Assembly: GCA_963712435.1 (NCBI GenBank)
Contig: CAVQIB010000003.1
Coordinates: 434,001-498,000, forward strand
Source of the DNA: Rhodoplanes sp963712435
Lineage (GTDB): Bacteria > Pseudomonadota > Alphaproteobacteria > Rhizobiales > Xanthobacteraceae
Reading direction: 5' to 3'
DNA length: 64,000 nucleotides
The notes under the pieces were generated by a model that did no database searches, had not been told where the DNA came from, and was given only the letters and a program-made list of their open reading frames with translations. Below are positions 17,290 to 26,716 of this stretch, one piece after another. Made by a program: the position numbers and the translations under genes. The stretch's first letter is position 1. Each line of letters starts with the position of its first letter.

Positions 17290-18568
17290 TCAGCGACGCT
17301 GGTCGAGCTGGGCGTGCGCGTCGATCCGGAGCCGCGACTGCTCGACGCACACGGCCTCGAGCTGCGGGAAGCTTTTCGCAAAGCCGCTATTGCCGATCCG
17401 GATCATGGTCGCCGGCTGGCCGGCGCTGCGCGTGTGCACCGAGAGCGACCGGCTCGCGGTCCCGGCGAATGCGCGCAGCTGAGGGGCGGTGATCGTCGTG
17501 GTCGCGACGGTCTCGACTTGCCGCGACGACCCCTTCGCCTCCGAGGAGGTGATGCGGAACGAGACATCGGCGTCGCCGATCCACAGGCGCACCTGCTCCA
17601 CGATCGGCGGCAGCGCCGCGGAAGCCGGCCGCGTCCGTCGCTCGACATAATTGAGCGTGTAGGAGCCGGGCGCGTCGCCGCATCCCAGCACGAGGTCGAA
17701 GTTGCCGATCCGCTCGCCTTCATAGGTCAGCGGATGGTGGCGGGCCAATATGGCCGGGACGCCGGTACGGTCCAGCAGGGCCCAGCCGCGATCATTGGTC
17801 TGCCCGGCGCGATCCGCGCCCTGGGTGGAGACCGGCGTCAGCGTGGCCGCGGTCGACGGCTCGCCCGGTTCGGCGCTGCCGTCGAGGCCGCTGCGCTGCA
17901 GTTCGTCGCGCGAGAGCGCACGCATCGGCTCCCAGGGCGGGATACGCAAGGCGAGCTCGATCAGTTCCGCGCCGCCGCCCATGTCGGCGGTGTAGCGCAC
18001 CATGTTGCCGATGTCCCGCTGCACGAGGACAAGGTCCTCGGCGGAGTAGCTCGCCGCCACCGCATCGTCGCGCCGGTCGCCCAGCCAGATTTGGTGCACG
18101 AGCACGCGCGACTTCGCGGGCACCTCGCGCTGCACGCCGCCGAGCAGGACGAAGGCGCACATCGATTCGCAGCTCGCCGGGGCCAAAACCGCGCCATTGG
18201 CGGCGCCCGTCGCTCCGCGCTCCGTTCGCCGTCCGACCGTCGTTGCGAATCCAAGCTGGCGGATGGCGCGGCCGAGCGCGAGTGCGCCGCGCACCGAACC
18301 GCCGTCGGAATCCAACACGACCGTCGCGCCCGTGAGATCGTATTCGCGCGCAAAGGCCTCGAAGCGGCGCGGCGTATCGGCTGTGATCATGCCGCTTGCG
18401 AACACATAGACGCGGCATTTCGCGCCGCAGGCTTGCGCGGGCCCTTCTTGATGCCGCGTGAACTGCATCGGCTGCGCCCGGCTGTTCGCCGCGAAACTCC
18501 AGCGTTCCGGCTGAGACCGGGAACGCGCAGGCAGCAAGCAGCAAGACGCCGAATAGCGGTCGTCGCAT
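17290..18568 (-). pseudogene. Periplasmic protein with ClpP/crotonase-like fold (COG3904-like), frameshifted after the signal peptide
   Basis: The ATG at 18568 gives a signal peptide, MRRPLFGVLLLAACAFPVSA, followed by GTLEF. The frame then shifts near 18500 and the mature part begins PMQFTRHQEGPAQACGAKCR. Family-like features are VYVFASGMITADTPRRFEAF, VVLDSDGGSVRGALALGRAI, a Cys-containing CESMCAFVLLGG block, and VLVHQIWLG. This resembles the COG3904 group of predicted periplasmic proteins. The C-terminal half (about residues 230-410) is not recognised. The span of 1279 bp is one base over a multiple of three, so one insertion explains the break. It converges on the scaffold gene. No enzymatic role is known to me. 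Confidence 0.65.
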
Positions 18569-18846
18569 TATCTACCCCGTGCGTTCGAGGGGCGCTTACT
18601 GCGCGCCTTTTATTGTTCTTCAGGTCCGGTAAATTTTTCTTCAGCCTTCGGCATAATCTTGTCCAAATGAGGAACCCCGTCGCAACTGTGTTTTCTACGT
18701 ATAAGCGTGACTTCTTACCGGGAACCCTCCGCTATCCGCCTATTGTTTATCGCTTTTTCTAGACAGATCGACCTCCGCCTGGGAAACTACTTGCCCAGTC
18801 GGCGAACACACCGGCTAGGCAAGCAATTATCCGGCCAGATAAGGCG

Positions 18847-19281
18847 ATGCCGCAGTCTTTCCGCTTCAATGGGATTCGGCGCATCCCGCGCCTGCTCGGC
18901 CGTGCATTGATTGCCGGCTACCGCCTCACCCTGTCGCCGTTGATCGGCTCGGATTGCCGCCATTTGCCGACCTGTTCGGCCTATGGCGAGGAGGCGCTCG
19001 AGCGCTTCGGCCTATGGGCGGGCGGTTGGATGACGCTCGCGCGGCTGTGCCGGTGCCATCCGTTCGGGACGCGGGGGCTCGACTTCGTGCCGCAGGCGGC
19101 GCCGGCGGCGGCGCGCTGGTACGCGCCGTGGCGCTACGGCCGCTGGCGCGGCGCGAACGCCATAGCGCCCGAGCAGGCCGCGCCCGGCGAAGGCGGCGAC
19201 GCGACCGATCAGCGCGTCCCCAGCGCGAGCGGTTCGAGCCGGCGCACGGCCTCGGTCGATCCAAGCTCCACCGCGCGCTGA
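18847..19281 (+). CDS. yidD: Membrane protein insertion efficiency factor YidD
   Basis: Small amphipathic protein that assists YidC in membrane protein insertion. The core at residues 10-85 has all the usual marks: RLLGRALIAGYRLTLSPLIG, CRHLPTCSAYGEEALERFG and RCHPFGTRGLDFVP. The product of 144 residues is longer than the usual 80-120. The last ~25 codons overlap the 3' end of the convergent downstream gene and look unconserved, so the true stop may have been lost. The ATG at 18847 gives a 10-residue lead before the conserved part. Confidence 0.88.
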   Translation: MPQSFRFNGIRRIPRLLGRALIAGYRLTLSPLIGSDCRHLPTCSAYGEEALERFGLWAGGWMTLARLCRCHPFGTRGLDFVPQAAPAAARWYAPWRYGRWRGANAIAPEQAAPGEGGDATDQRVPSASGSSRRTASVDPSSTAR

Positions 19282-20444
19282 TACCACACGCGCGCCTCGG
19301 CCGGATCGGGCGCCGAGCCGATCACCTTCAACTGCTTGAAGGTCGCGGGGTCATACGTCGTGCCGAGGAGGAGCGCCGCCTGCGCGTCGCCGGCATCCGC
19401 GGCGCGCCGCAGGACGAGGCGGGCGGATGCGAGGTCGCCATTGGCGATGAATTCCTGACCGCGTTTGACGAGGCTGGCGATCTCTTCATTGTCCAGCGTC
19501 ACATTCCCCGGCCGGACCGGCGGCGCGTCGCCGCGCAATCCTTGCTCGGGGCTGACGAAATCCTGCGCCTGGCCGGGCACGGCGGCGATGGACGACGCCC
19601 ATTCGATTCGCATGGAGCTCCTGTCGGCGACCACGTCGTCGGCCGCGCGCAGCTCGACCGCGAGGTCCATCGCGCCCATGAAATTGCGCGGCGGTCCGAT
19701 GGCCGCCTGCGTGAGCTCGGCGACCGGCACGCGCCAGCTCCCGTCATCCAGAGCCGCGCCGGCGGAAAGCCGCGTTCCCGCCGGCAGTCCGCTGACGATC
19801 ACTGCGCCGTCGTCGGGCGCGCCGGTGAGAGTGACTCCGAGCGGCACGGATTCGTTCGCGAGCGCGCGGCGGCTTTCGATCAATGCGAGCCGCACCGACG
19901 AGACCCGCCCCGGCGCGGGACTGGCGGACCGGCTGGGATCAATGGTCGTGAGAACCGGCGCAGGCGTTCCATCGCCCGCATCGAGAGCGGTTTGCGCATC
20001 CGGGAAGGCGAACAGAACGACGAGATAGGCGGCCCCGGCGGCGAAGCCGGTGATGGCGAGGAGCCGGACAATGCGATGCAGCGCCGGACCGCGCGATGGG
20101 GATTGCGGCGGCTCGGGGACCAGCTGCGGGTCGAGCGTCATGCGCGTTCTGAGCTCACGCATGGCGCGGTCGCCTTCGAACCCCCGCGCCGGCGCGCGCA
20201 GCCAAGTGCTCGGCTGATCGGGCGCGCCCGGCGCCGTCGTCGGTTCGGGAGCGATCGCGTGCCGGCCCGCGGCCGGCGGATCGAGATTGCGCGCAGGGGC
20301 GACGCGCTCGGGCTCGGGCGAGGTTTCCTTCGGCGCTTGCGCCGGCCTTGCCTCTGCAATGTCCTTGGGCGAGGGCCGGCGCGCCCAAGGCGGGGCGTAT
20401 TTCAGCCGATCCTCGAAACTCTTGTCATTGATCGGGGAATTCAT
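19209..20444 (-). CDS. Single-pass membrane protein with C-terminal Sel1-like repeat
   Basis: 411-residue protein of unknown function. Residues 1-120 are Pro/Ala-rich and charged, and one transmembrane helix follows at about 150-172 (LLAITGFAAGAAYLVVLFAF). A middle region with AIGPPRNFMGAMDLAVELR has the look of a small beta-domain. The C-terminus carries one or two Sel1/TPR-like repeats (LASARLVLRRAADAGDAQAA and DPAEARVWYQRAVELGS). The start at 20444 (MNSPINDKSFEDRLKYAPPW) was chosen over in-frame ATGs upstream because the sequence before it is unconserved-looking. Homologues of this layout occur in Bradyrhizobium relatives, where they are annotated only as hypothetical. Confidence 0.75.
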   Translation of the reverse strand: MNSPINDKSFEDRLKYAPPWARRPSPKDIAEARPAQAPKETSPEPERVAPARNLDPPAAGRHAIAPEPTTAPGAPDQPSTWLRAPARGFEGDRAMRELRTRMTLDPQLVPEPPQSPSRGPALHRIVRLLAITGFAAGAAYLVVLFAFPDAQTALDAGDGTPAPVLTTIDPSRSASPAPGRVSSVRLALIESRRALANESVPLGVTLTGAPDDGAVIVSGLPAGTRLSAGAALDDGSWRVPVAELTQAAIGPPRNFMGAMDLAVELRAADDVVADRSSMRIEWASSIAAVPGQAQDFVSPEQGLRGDAPPVRPGNVTLDNEEIASLVKRGQEFIANGDLASARLVLRRAADAGDAQAALLLGTTYDPATFKQLKVIGSAPDPAEARVWYQRAVELGSTEAVRRLEPLALGTR

Positions 20445-20588
20445 GTGCGGCATACCCCCCGGGCCGGCGTCACAGCCTGGCTTTTTGGCGCAGCCGTCAC
20501 GACGGGGAGCTTGCATCCCTGTCCGGCCGCGCGCTTGTTCTCGGCTTCAACGTCACGACAAATTCGCCTGCTCCTCATGCCGGTTGCG

Positions 20589-21804
20589 TCAACGGCGCTC
20601 ACGCGTTCCGCTCCACTTGAGGAACTCTTGGAACAACCGCTCGCGATCGTTCGGCGTTATCGGCTTGCTGGAGGCTTGCGGACGCATTTCGAGGAAGCGC
20701 TCGAACTGCTCGCGCTGTTCGCTTCCCGCCCGCGCGATCGTATTGTTGCGCCTGAGCCATTCCTCGGCCGCGGGGAACCGCGTCAGGCCGGGCACCGTCG
20801 CCGCGAGATTGCGCCTCCGCCCATTTCGGATGACGCGGCGGCTTCTGGAACTCGGCGAGACGGGGGAAGAAGTGCTCGACGAACTTTTCGATCCGCCGGT
20901 AGCGATCGCTGTCGCGCGGCCAGTTGTAGGCCACGAGCACGGCCCCGACCGCGACCGTCTCGACCACGTCGCCCGCCCCGATCAGATTGGGATAGTCCTG
21001 GCTCGTGAGCGTCGCTGGCAGATAGTCGGCCTGCAGCTGCTTGGCGAACGGCACCGGCAACAGGCGGAAACCCTCGATCGATTTCAGTCTCTCCATCGCA
21101 GGCGAGGGTTTGCCGGCGATCAGGACGGTGGCTGCGATCTCTCCCGTCTTCAGTTTCTCGAAAGCGTCGGCCTGACCCATGTTCACTTCGATGGGGGCGA
21201 TGCCGAGCCGCTCGAGCACATCTTGCGTGGAGAGCTGCGTGCCGCTGCCGAGATCGCTGTAATTGACCTTCTTGCCGTCGAGCTGCGCGAGCGACGTAAT
21301 GCCGGAATCGGCGCGGACGACGAGGTGCATCTCCTCGTTGAAGAGCTTGGCGACATAGGTGATCTTGTCGTCGATCGCGCCGATCTGTCGGCTTTTCCGA
21401 AAATCGTTGAGAATGACCGACTGGGTGATGCCGAGGTCGATCCCCTTCAGGAACCGCACGTCGCGCAGGTTCTGCGCGCCCCCCTTGCCGATCACCGGCA
21501 GGATGCGGAATTCGTCGCCGTCGTCCAGCACGACCGAGAGATCATAGGCGATCGAGAGGTAGGTCCCGTTGACATTGCCCGAGATGATCGCGACCGTGTT
21601 GGCGTTGGCGCGCTCGCCGCTGATGGCGGGCGTCGAGCCCGAGCGGCGGCTGCGCGCCGCCTCGCCGCGATCCGTCTCGACGGTGTCCCGCGTGCGCGCT
21701 TGGGCATGGGCCGGATCGATGGAGAAGACTGCAGCGGCCAACGCTGCGGTCAGGACTAACGAACAACCACGCCGCAGGCGTAGCCGCTGCAAGCCTTCAG
21801 CCAT
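20589..21804 (-). pseudogene. TAXI-family TRAP transporter solute-binding protein, frameshifted near the C-terminus
   Basis: Periplasmic substrate-binding protein of the TAXI type. It has a cleavable signal (LVLTAALAAAVFSIDPAHAQ), NTVAIISGNVNGTYLSIAYD as the typical opening strand, ILPVIGKGGAQNLRDVRFLK, LGITQSVILN and the VNYSDLGSGTQL block. At about 20812 one extra base (gaggcgcaatctc, where gaggccaatctc is expected) moves the frame. The natural C-terminus (LTRFPAAEEWLRRNN to WSGTRERR) follows in another frame and ends at 20589. The unshifted frame instead runs to 20599 as nonsense. No TRAP membrane subunit lies nearby, so it is an orphan receptor here and the ligand is unknown. Confidence 0.8.
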
Positions 21805-22162
21805 GACATTCCCCGTATCCCGGGCTCGCGAACAAGCGTTCGCGGACCCGCGTCAGCAACGCGAGGCGCACGTCATTCTTAGGTTTTCATGAGAGCTTAC
21901 GCCCCTTCCCCAGCACGGAACTTGACATCCTAATTTGTCGTCAATGTGATAACGATTCGGAATTCCTTGGGCGCGAGCGCGATCTTGGCGATTACGGTAA
22001 ATGCTGCGCGCCGAGGACGACGATGGCGAAAGCAGCGCTTGAGCGTCGCGCATGGCGCTTGCGCTTGGCAGGGTCGACCACACGCCGACGCGCCTGCCTT
22101 CGCCTGGGCCGAGGCGAACACGCCGCTGGCCTGGTATAATGCCGCTTGGAAAGGTTTCGGCC
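21805..22162. other. 358-bp gap with no supported gene
   Basis: The part next to the TAXI gene (21880-21970) is less GC-rich (ttgacatcctaatttgtcg) and may hold its promoter. Short open frames in the rest show no conserved features. Confidence 0.35.
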
Positions 22163-22405
22163 ATGGCCAATCTTCCAGACCGCATCAGCGTCGATCCCGC
22201 GGTGTGCGGCGGAAAACCCTGCATCAAGGGAACGCGCCTGTAGGCTTCTCTTGTGCTTGACCTGCTGGCGAGCGGCATGTCCAAGGCGGAGCTGCGCACC
22301 GAATACCCGCAACTCACCCGCGACGACGTTCTGGCCGCCATCGCCTACGGCGCCGAGGCTGCGCGTGAACGCGTGATCCCGGTCCCGGTGGGGCCGGCCG
22401 TTTGA
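22163..22405 (+). pseudogene. DUF433 antitoxin-like gene interrupted by an in-frame stop
   Basis: Begins MANLPDRISVDPAVCGGKPC, then IKGTRL, and meets TAG at 22241-22243. The same frame continues with ASLVLDLLASGMSKAELRTE and on to a normal DUF433 end, with stop at 22403-22405. The family normally has GTR(L/I)xV..(V/I)LDLLASG, and the stop sits where Trp (TGG) would be a one-base change away. With read-through it has 80 codons, the usual size. DUF433 proteins are often antitoxins for DUF5615 PIN-like toxins. The sequence downstream does not encode an intact toxin, so the module looks dead. Confidence 0.75.
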
Positions 22406-22639
22406 AGCTCAAGAGACTTCCTCGGCCTTGCCGAAAACGCGCGCGCCGCACGGCGAACTTTGGATTGTCGAGGCCGGCCGGGTGAGAGTCCATCTTGTGA
22501 AAGGCTGGGAGTGAAGACCCGCTCTGAATAGCCTCCCTTCCGCCCAGCTTGCACACCCGCCCTGCCCTGCTATATCCCTCGTCGCTGAAAATTCCGCTTA
22601 CCTGCGTTCGTAGGCAGCGAGTGAGCAACAGGAGCAGTC

Positions 22640-24613
22640 ATGGTCGCTCTGACCTTTCCCGATGGCGCGCGTCGGGAGTATCCCGAAAACATCACCGGCC
22701 TCGATGTCGCGAAGGCGATCTCGCCGTCGCTCGCCAAGCGCACGGTCGCGATCGTCGTCGACGGCGCGCTCGCCGATCTCGCCGACCCGATCGACAAGGA
22801 CGCCGCGATCGAGTTCATCGCGCGCGAGGATCCGCGCGCGCTCGAATTGATCCGGCACGACGCCGCGCATGTGATGGCGGAAGCCGTGCAAAGCCTGTGG
22901 CCGGGCACGCAGGTCACCATCGGTCCGGTGATCGAGAACGGCTTCTATTACGATTTCTTCCGCAACGAGCCGTTCACGCCCGACGACTTCGAAGCGATCG
23001 AGAAGAAGATGCGCGAGATCATCGCGCGCGACAAACCCTTCAGCAAGGAGGTGTGGTCGCGCGAGGAGGCCAAGCGCGTCTTCCGCGACAAGGGCGAACT
23101 GTTCAAGGTCGAACTGGTCGACGCCATCCCCGAGGACCAGGAGCTCAAGATCTACAAGCAGGGCGACTGGTTCGACCTTTGCCGCGGCCCGCACATGACC
23201 TCGACCGGAAAGATCGGGCAGGCGTTCAAGCTGATGAAGGTCGCGGGCGCCTATTGGCGCGGCGACCACCGCAACCCGATGCTCACGCGCATCTACGGCA
23301 CCGCCTGGGCGAAGCCGGAAGATCTCGCCGCCTATCTCAAGCAGATCGAGGAGGCGGAGAAACGCGACCACCGCAAGCTCGGCCGCGAGATGGACCTGTT
23401 CCATTTCCAGGAGGAAGGCCCCGGCGTCGTGTTCTGGCACCCCAAGGGCTGGACGCTGTTCCAGGAGTTGATCGGCTATATGCGCCGCTGCCAGAACGCG
23501 GTCGGCTACATGGAGGTGAACGCGCCGCAGCTGCTCGACAAATCGCTGTGGGAGACCTCCGGCCATTGGGAATGGTACCGCGAGAGCATGTTCGCGGCGC
23601 AGTCCGCCGGCGACGAGGCGGAAGACAAGCGCTGGTTCGCGATCAAGCCGATGAACTGCCCCGGCCATGTGCAGATTTTCAAGCACGGGCTGCGCAGCTA
23701 TCGCGAGCTGCCCTACCGCATCGCCGAGTTCGGCACGGTGCACCGCTACGAGCCGTCGGGCGCGCTGCACGGGCTGATGCGCGTGCGCGCGTTCACCCAG
23801 GACGACGCGCATATCTTCTGCACCGAGGAGCAGATCGCCGACGAGTGCCTCAAGATCAACGACCTGATCCTGTCGATCTATGCCGATTTCGGCTTCGAGG
23901 ACGTGGTGGTGAAGCTCTCGACGCGGCCGGACAAACGGGTCGGCTCGGATGATCTGTGGGACCGCGCGGAGGCCGCGATGGCGGTCGTGCTCGAGCGCAT
24001 CGCCGCGCAATCGGGCGGGCGGATCAAGACCGGCGTCAATCCAGGCGAAGGCGCGTTCTACGGGCCGAAATTCGAGTATGTGCTGCGCGACGCGATCGGA
24101 CGCGACTGGCAATGCGGCACGACGCAGGTGGATTTCAACCTGCCGGGCAGGTTCGGCGCGTTCTACATCGACGCGGACGGCGCGAAGAAAACGCCGGTGA
24201 TGATCCACCGCGCGATCTTCGGCTCGCTCGAACGCTTCCTCGGCATTCTCATCGAGCATCATGCCGGGCACTTCCCGCTCTGGCTTGCGCCGGTGCAGGC
24301 GGTGGTCTGCACCATCACCTCGGACGGCGACGATTATGCGCGCGAGGTCGCTTCGCTCTGCCGCCGCGCCGGGCTGCGGGTCGCGACCGACCTGCGCAAC
24401 GAGAAGATCAATTACAAGGTGCGCGAACACTCGCTCGCGAAGGTTCCCGCGCTGCTCGTGGTCGGCAAGAAGGAGGCGGCCGAGCGCTCGGTGTCGATCC
24501 GCAGACTCGGCAGCGAGAAGCAGACGGTGCTGCCGCTCGATGCCGCGCTCGCGGCGCTCGCCGACGAGGCGATCCCGCCCGACCTGCGCCGGGAGAACCA
24601 GCAGGCCGCGTGA
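22640..24613 (+). CDS. thrS: Threonyl-tRNA synthetase
   Basis: 657 residues with the complete domain set: TGS (1-62, MVALTFPDGARREYPENITG), the editing domain with HDAAHVMAEAVQ and CRGPHM, the class II catalytic core with MNCPGH and the Zn ligands, motif 2 (FGTVHRYEPSGALHGLMRVR, in part) and motif 3 (MIHRAIFGSLERFL), and a C-terminal anticodon-binding domain. A CAGGAGCA ribosome site lies 6 bp before the ATG. It lies downstream of the yidD/TAXI region, a neighbourhood seen in related genomes. No T-box leader was seen, nor is one expected in this group. Confidence 0.97.
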   Translation: MVALTFPDGARREYPENITGLDVAKAISPSLAKRTVAIVVDGALADLADPIDKDAAIEFIAREDPRALELIRHDAAHVMAEAVQSLWPGTQVTIGPVIENGFYYDFFRNEPFTPDDFEAIEKKMREIIARDKPFSKEVWSREEAKRVFRDKGELFKVELVDAIPEDQELKIYKQGDWFDLCRGPHMTSTGKIGQAFKLMKVAGAYWRGDHRNPMLTRIYGTAWAKPEDLAAYLKQIEEAEKRDHRKLGREMDLFHFQEEGPGVVFWHPKGWTLFQELIGYMRRCQNAVGYMEVNAPQLLDKSLWETSGHWEWYRESMFAAQSAGDEAEDKRWFAIKPMNCPGHVQIFKHGLRSYRELPYRIAEFGTVHRYEPSGALHGLMRVRAFTQDDAHIFCTEEQIADECLKINDLILSIYADFGFEDVVVKLSTRPDKRVGSDDLWDRAEAAMAVVLERIAAQSGGRIKTGVNPGEGAFYGPKFEYVLRDAIGRDWQCGTTQVDFNLPGRFGAFYIDADGAKKTPVMIHRAIFGSLERFLGILIEHHAGHFPLWLAPVQAVVCTITSDGDDYAREVASLCRRAGLRVATDLRNEKINYKVREHSLAKVPALLVVGKKEAAERSVSIRRLGSEKQTVLPLDAALAALADEAIPPDLRRENQQAA

Positions 24614-24714
24614 GCCACTGCAAACGTGCGCCGCCGGCCTGCGGGCCGCGGCGCAGCAAGTCGCGCAATGTGCCGGTGCGAGGGGTCGAGCATGGCGTTG
24701 GCGAGGAGCTGAGC

Positions 24715-26676
24715 GTGGCGCAGGCGCACCCGGTCCAGTATTTCCGCGGCGACATCGAAGGCCTGCGCGCCTTCGCGATGCTGGCCATTCTGGTCTATCA
24801 TCTCGACCCGCACGCGCTGACGGGCGGGTTTTCCGCAGTCGACATTTTCTTCCCGATTTCCGGCTACCTGATTACGAAGCAGATCATCGAGGTCAGGGAA
24901 TTCAGCTTCGCCGCATTCTATCGCCGCCGCCTGCGGCGCATCTTCTTCGCCCTCGTCGTCACCGTGCTGGGCGCGATGATCGCCGGCTGGCGGCTGTTCA
25001 CGCCGGGCGACTACGCCGCGCTCGCGCAATCGGCGATCTGCTCGGTGCTTGCCGTCGCCAATGTCTGTTTCTACGCATCTCACAGCTATTTCGACGCCGA
25101 GGCCTCGCTCAAGCCGCTGCTGCATGTGTGGTCGCTCAGCGTCGAGGAGCAGTTCTATTTCATCTGGCCGGCGCTGCTCATCGGCTGTCTCCGCTTCAAG
25201 CTGTCGCTGCGCTGGTCGATGCTGGCGATCTTCGCGGCGTCGCTGATCGCGAGCTATGTGGCAACCCGCATCGATCCCGATTTCGCGTTCTACATGATGT
25301 TTTTCCGCGCCTTCGAGTTCGCCGTCGGCGCGCTCGTGCTGCTGATGGAGCGGCGGCCTTTGCCGGCGCCGCTGCGGCAGATGTGCGGGGCGGCGGGGTT
25401 TGCGCTGATCGCGCTCTCGCTCGTCTGGTTCGACGGCGCGACGGTGTGGCCGGGCGCGAATTCGCTCGTGCCATCGCTCGGCGCCGCCGCCCTGATCCTC
25501 GCGGGACCGCAGGCCGCGCCGAACCGGCTCCTTGCGAATGCAGGCCTTATTCTGATCGGTCGCCGCTCCTATTCAATCTATCTGGTGCACTGGCCGCTGA
25601 TCGTCTTTTATCGCTACTGGACCATGGTGCCGCTCACCTTGCTCGAGATGATCGGCTTGTTCGTCGGCGCGCTCGCGCTCGGCGCGCTGCTGTTCGCGAT
25701 CATCGAGAAGCCTTTCCGCTATGGCCTCCCGCCCAATTCGTTCATTCAAAAGCTATGGCCGCGCGCGGCGGCGGCGACCATGTCCGCGTTGCTCGCCATC
25801 GTCCCGGTCGCCACGCTTGCCTTCGCCACCACCGTGTCGCTCGCCAAAGGCGTTCCGAGCCGCGTCAAGGTCGTGCAGCAGCCGGGAGAGCTTAGTTTCG
25901 CCGGCGACGTTTGCGACTCGCGGCGAAGCCGGTGCAGCTTCGGCGACATCGCCTCGTCGCAGATCGTCTATCTGATGGGCGACAGCCACGCGCTGAACCT
26001 GCTCGCGGGCCTCGACGAGCTGTTCAAGCGGCATGGGATCAAGGGCGTCGCGCTGTTCGACCACGGCTGCCTGTTCCTGTACGGCACCCGCGCCTTTTCC
26101 AAAGGCGTGCCGGACAGCGGCTGCGAGCAGAACGTGAGCGCCGCCTATCGGCAGATCGCCTCCGACCGCTGGCCCGTCATCATCGCCGGCGCCTATGGCG
26201 GCTATGCGCAAGCCATCGGTCCCGCCGACGGCGCGGTCTATGACGGCGTCGGCGCGGACTATATGGCCTGGATTCGCCAGCGCTTCGCGGACAGCCTGCG
26301 GACGATTCACGCCGACGAGCGCGTCGTCGTGCTGCTCAAGCAAGCCTACAACGCAGGCGTCGACCTGCCGCGATGTCTCGCCCGTCCGGGGGCGACCCAA
26401 GCCGATTGCGCGCCGCGCTCCCCCGCCGGCGCGCGCGAAGACGCCGCATCGGTCGACGCCATGGTCGAGAGCCTGCGTCGCGACGCGCCGGGACTCGTCA
26501 TTCTCGACCCGAAGGCGGCCTTCTGTTCGGCGGAGACCTGCACCGTGAAGGTCGGCGACGAGCTTCTGTTGCGCGACAGCGTCCATCTGACCCGCGCCGG
26601 ATCGCGTTATCTCATCGACCGCCTGGAAGCCCCGCTGATGGCGGCCCTGAACGGCGCGCGCGCGGCGGCGCGCTGA
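24715..26676 (+). CDS. Acyltransferase 3 family protein with C-terminal SGNH domain (OafA/YrhL type)
   Basis: 653-residue membrane O-acyltransferase. The N-terminal AT3 domain (about 1-340) has ten or so membrane helices and conserved blocks YFRGDIEGLRAFAMLAILVY, GGFSAVDIFFPISGYLI, LLHVWSLSVEEQFYFIWPAL and SYSIYLVHWPLIV. The C-terminal periplasmic SGNH domain has the nucleophile in LMGDSHALN and the Asp/His pair in DSVHLTRAGSRYL. Such proteins acetylate O-antigen, capsule or other surface glycans. Start: GTG at 24715 with AGGAG 6 bp upstream; the longer open frame from 23956 is a thrS shadow. It converges on the lysis-like fusion gene. Confidence 0.88.
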   Translation: MAQAHPVQYFRGDIEGLRAFAMLAILVYHLDPHALTGGFSAVDIFFPISGYLITKQIIEVREFSFAAFYRRRLRRIFFALVVTVLGAMIAGWRLFTPGDYAALAQSAICSVLAVANVCFYASHSYFDAEASLKPLLHVWSLSVEEQFYFIWPALLIGCLRFKLSLRWSMLAIFAASLIASYVATRIDPDFAFYMMFFRAFEFAVGALVLLMERRPLPAPLRQMCGAAGFALIALSLVWFDGATVWPGANSLVPSLGAAALILAGPQAAPNRLLANAGLILIGRRSYSIYLVHWPLIVFYRYWTMVPLTLLEMIGLFVGALALGALLFAIIEKPFRYGLPPNSFIQKLWPRAAAATMSALLAIVPVATLAFATTVSLAKGVPSRVKVVQQPGELSFAGDVCDSRRSRCSFGDIASSQIVYLMGDSHALNLLAGLDELFKRHGIKGVALFDHGCLFLYGTRAFSKGVPDSGCEQNVSAAYRQIASDRWPVIIAGAYGGYAQAIGPADGAVYDGVGADYMAWIRQRFADSLRTIHADERVVVLLKQAYNAGVDLPRCLARPGATQADCAPRSPAGAREDAASVDAMVESLRRDAPGLVILDPKAAFCSAETCTVKVGDELLLRDSVHLTRAGSRYLIDRLEAPLMAALNGARAAAR

Positions 26677-26716
26677 ACCAGATGGGGGACGCGATGGCGG
26701 CCGCGGCGACGCTCGC

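Noticed and set aside
16729..18762. Reading the iron-sulfur scaffold as a 677-residue fusion protein
   Set aside because: After about residue 146 the frame is simply the antisense of the next gene; loss of the stop is the better explanation.
18954..21008. 684-codon plus-strand open frame
   Set aside because: Antisense of the Sel1-like protein gene and an alternative frame of yidD; Arg-rich shadow.
22406..22510. DUF5615 toxin partner after the DUF433 gene
   Set aside because: A TTG-initiated frame (LKLKRL and on) lacks the family motifs and is short; at most a degraded remnant.
22598..24430. 610-codon minus-strand open frame
   Set aside because: Exact antisense of thrS with the codon bias of a complementary frame.
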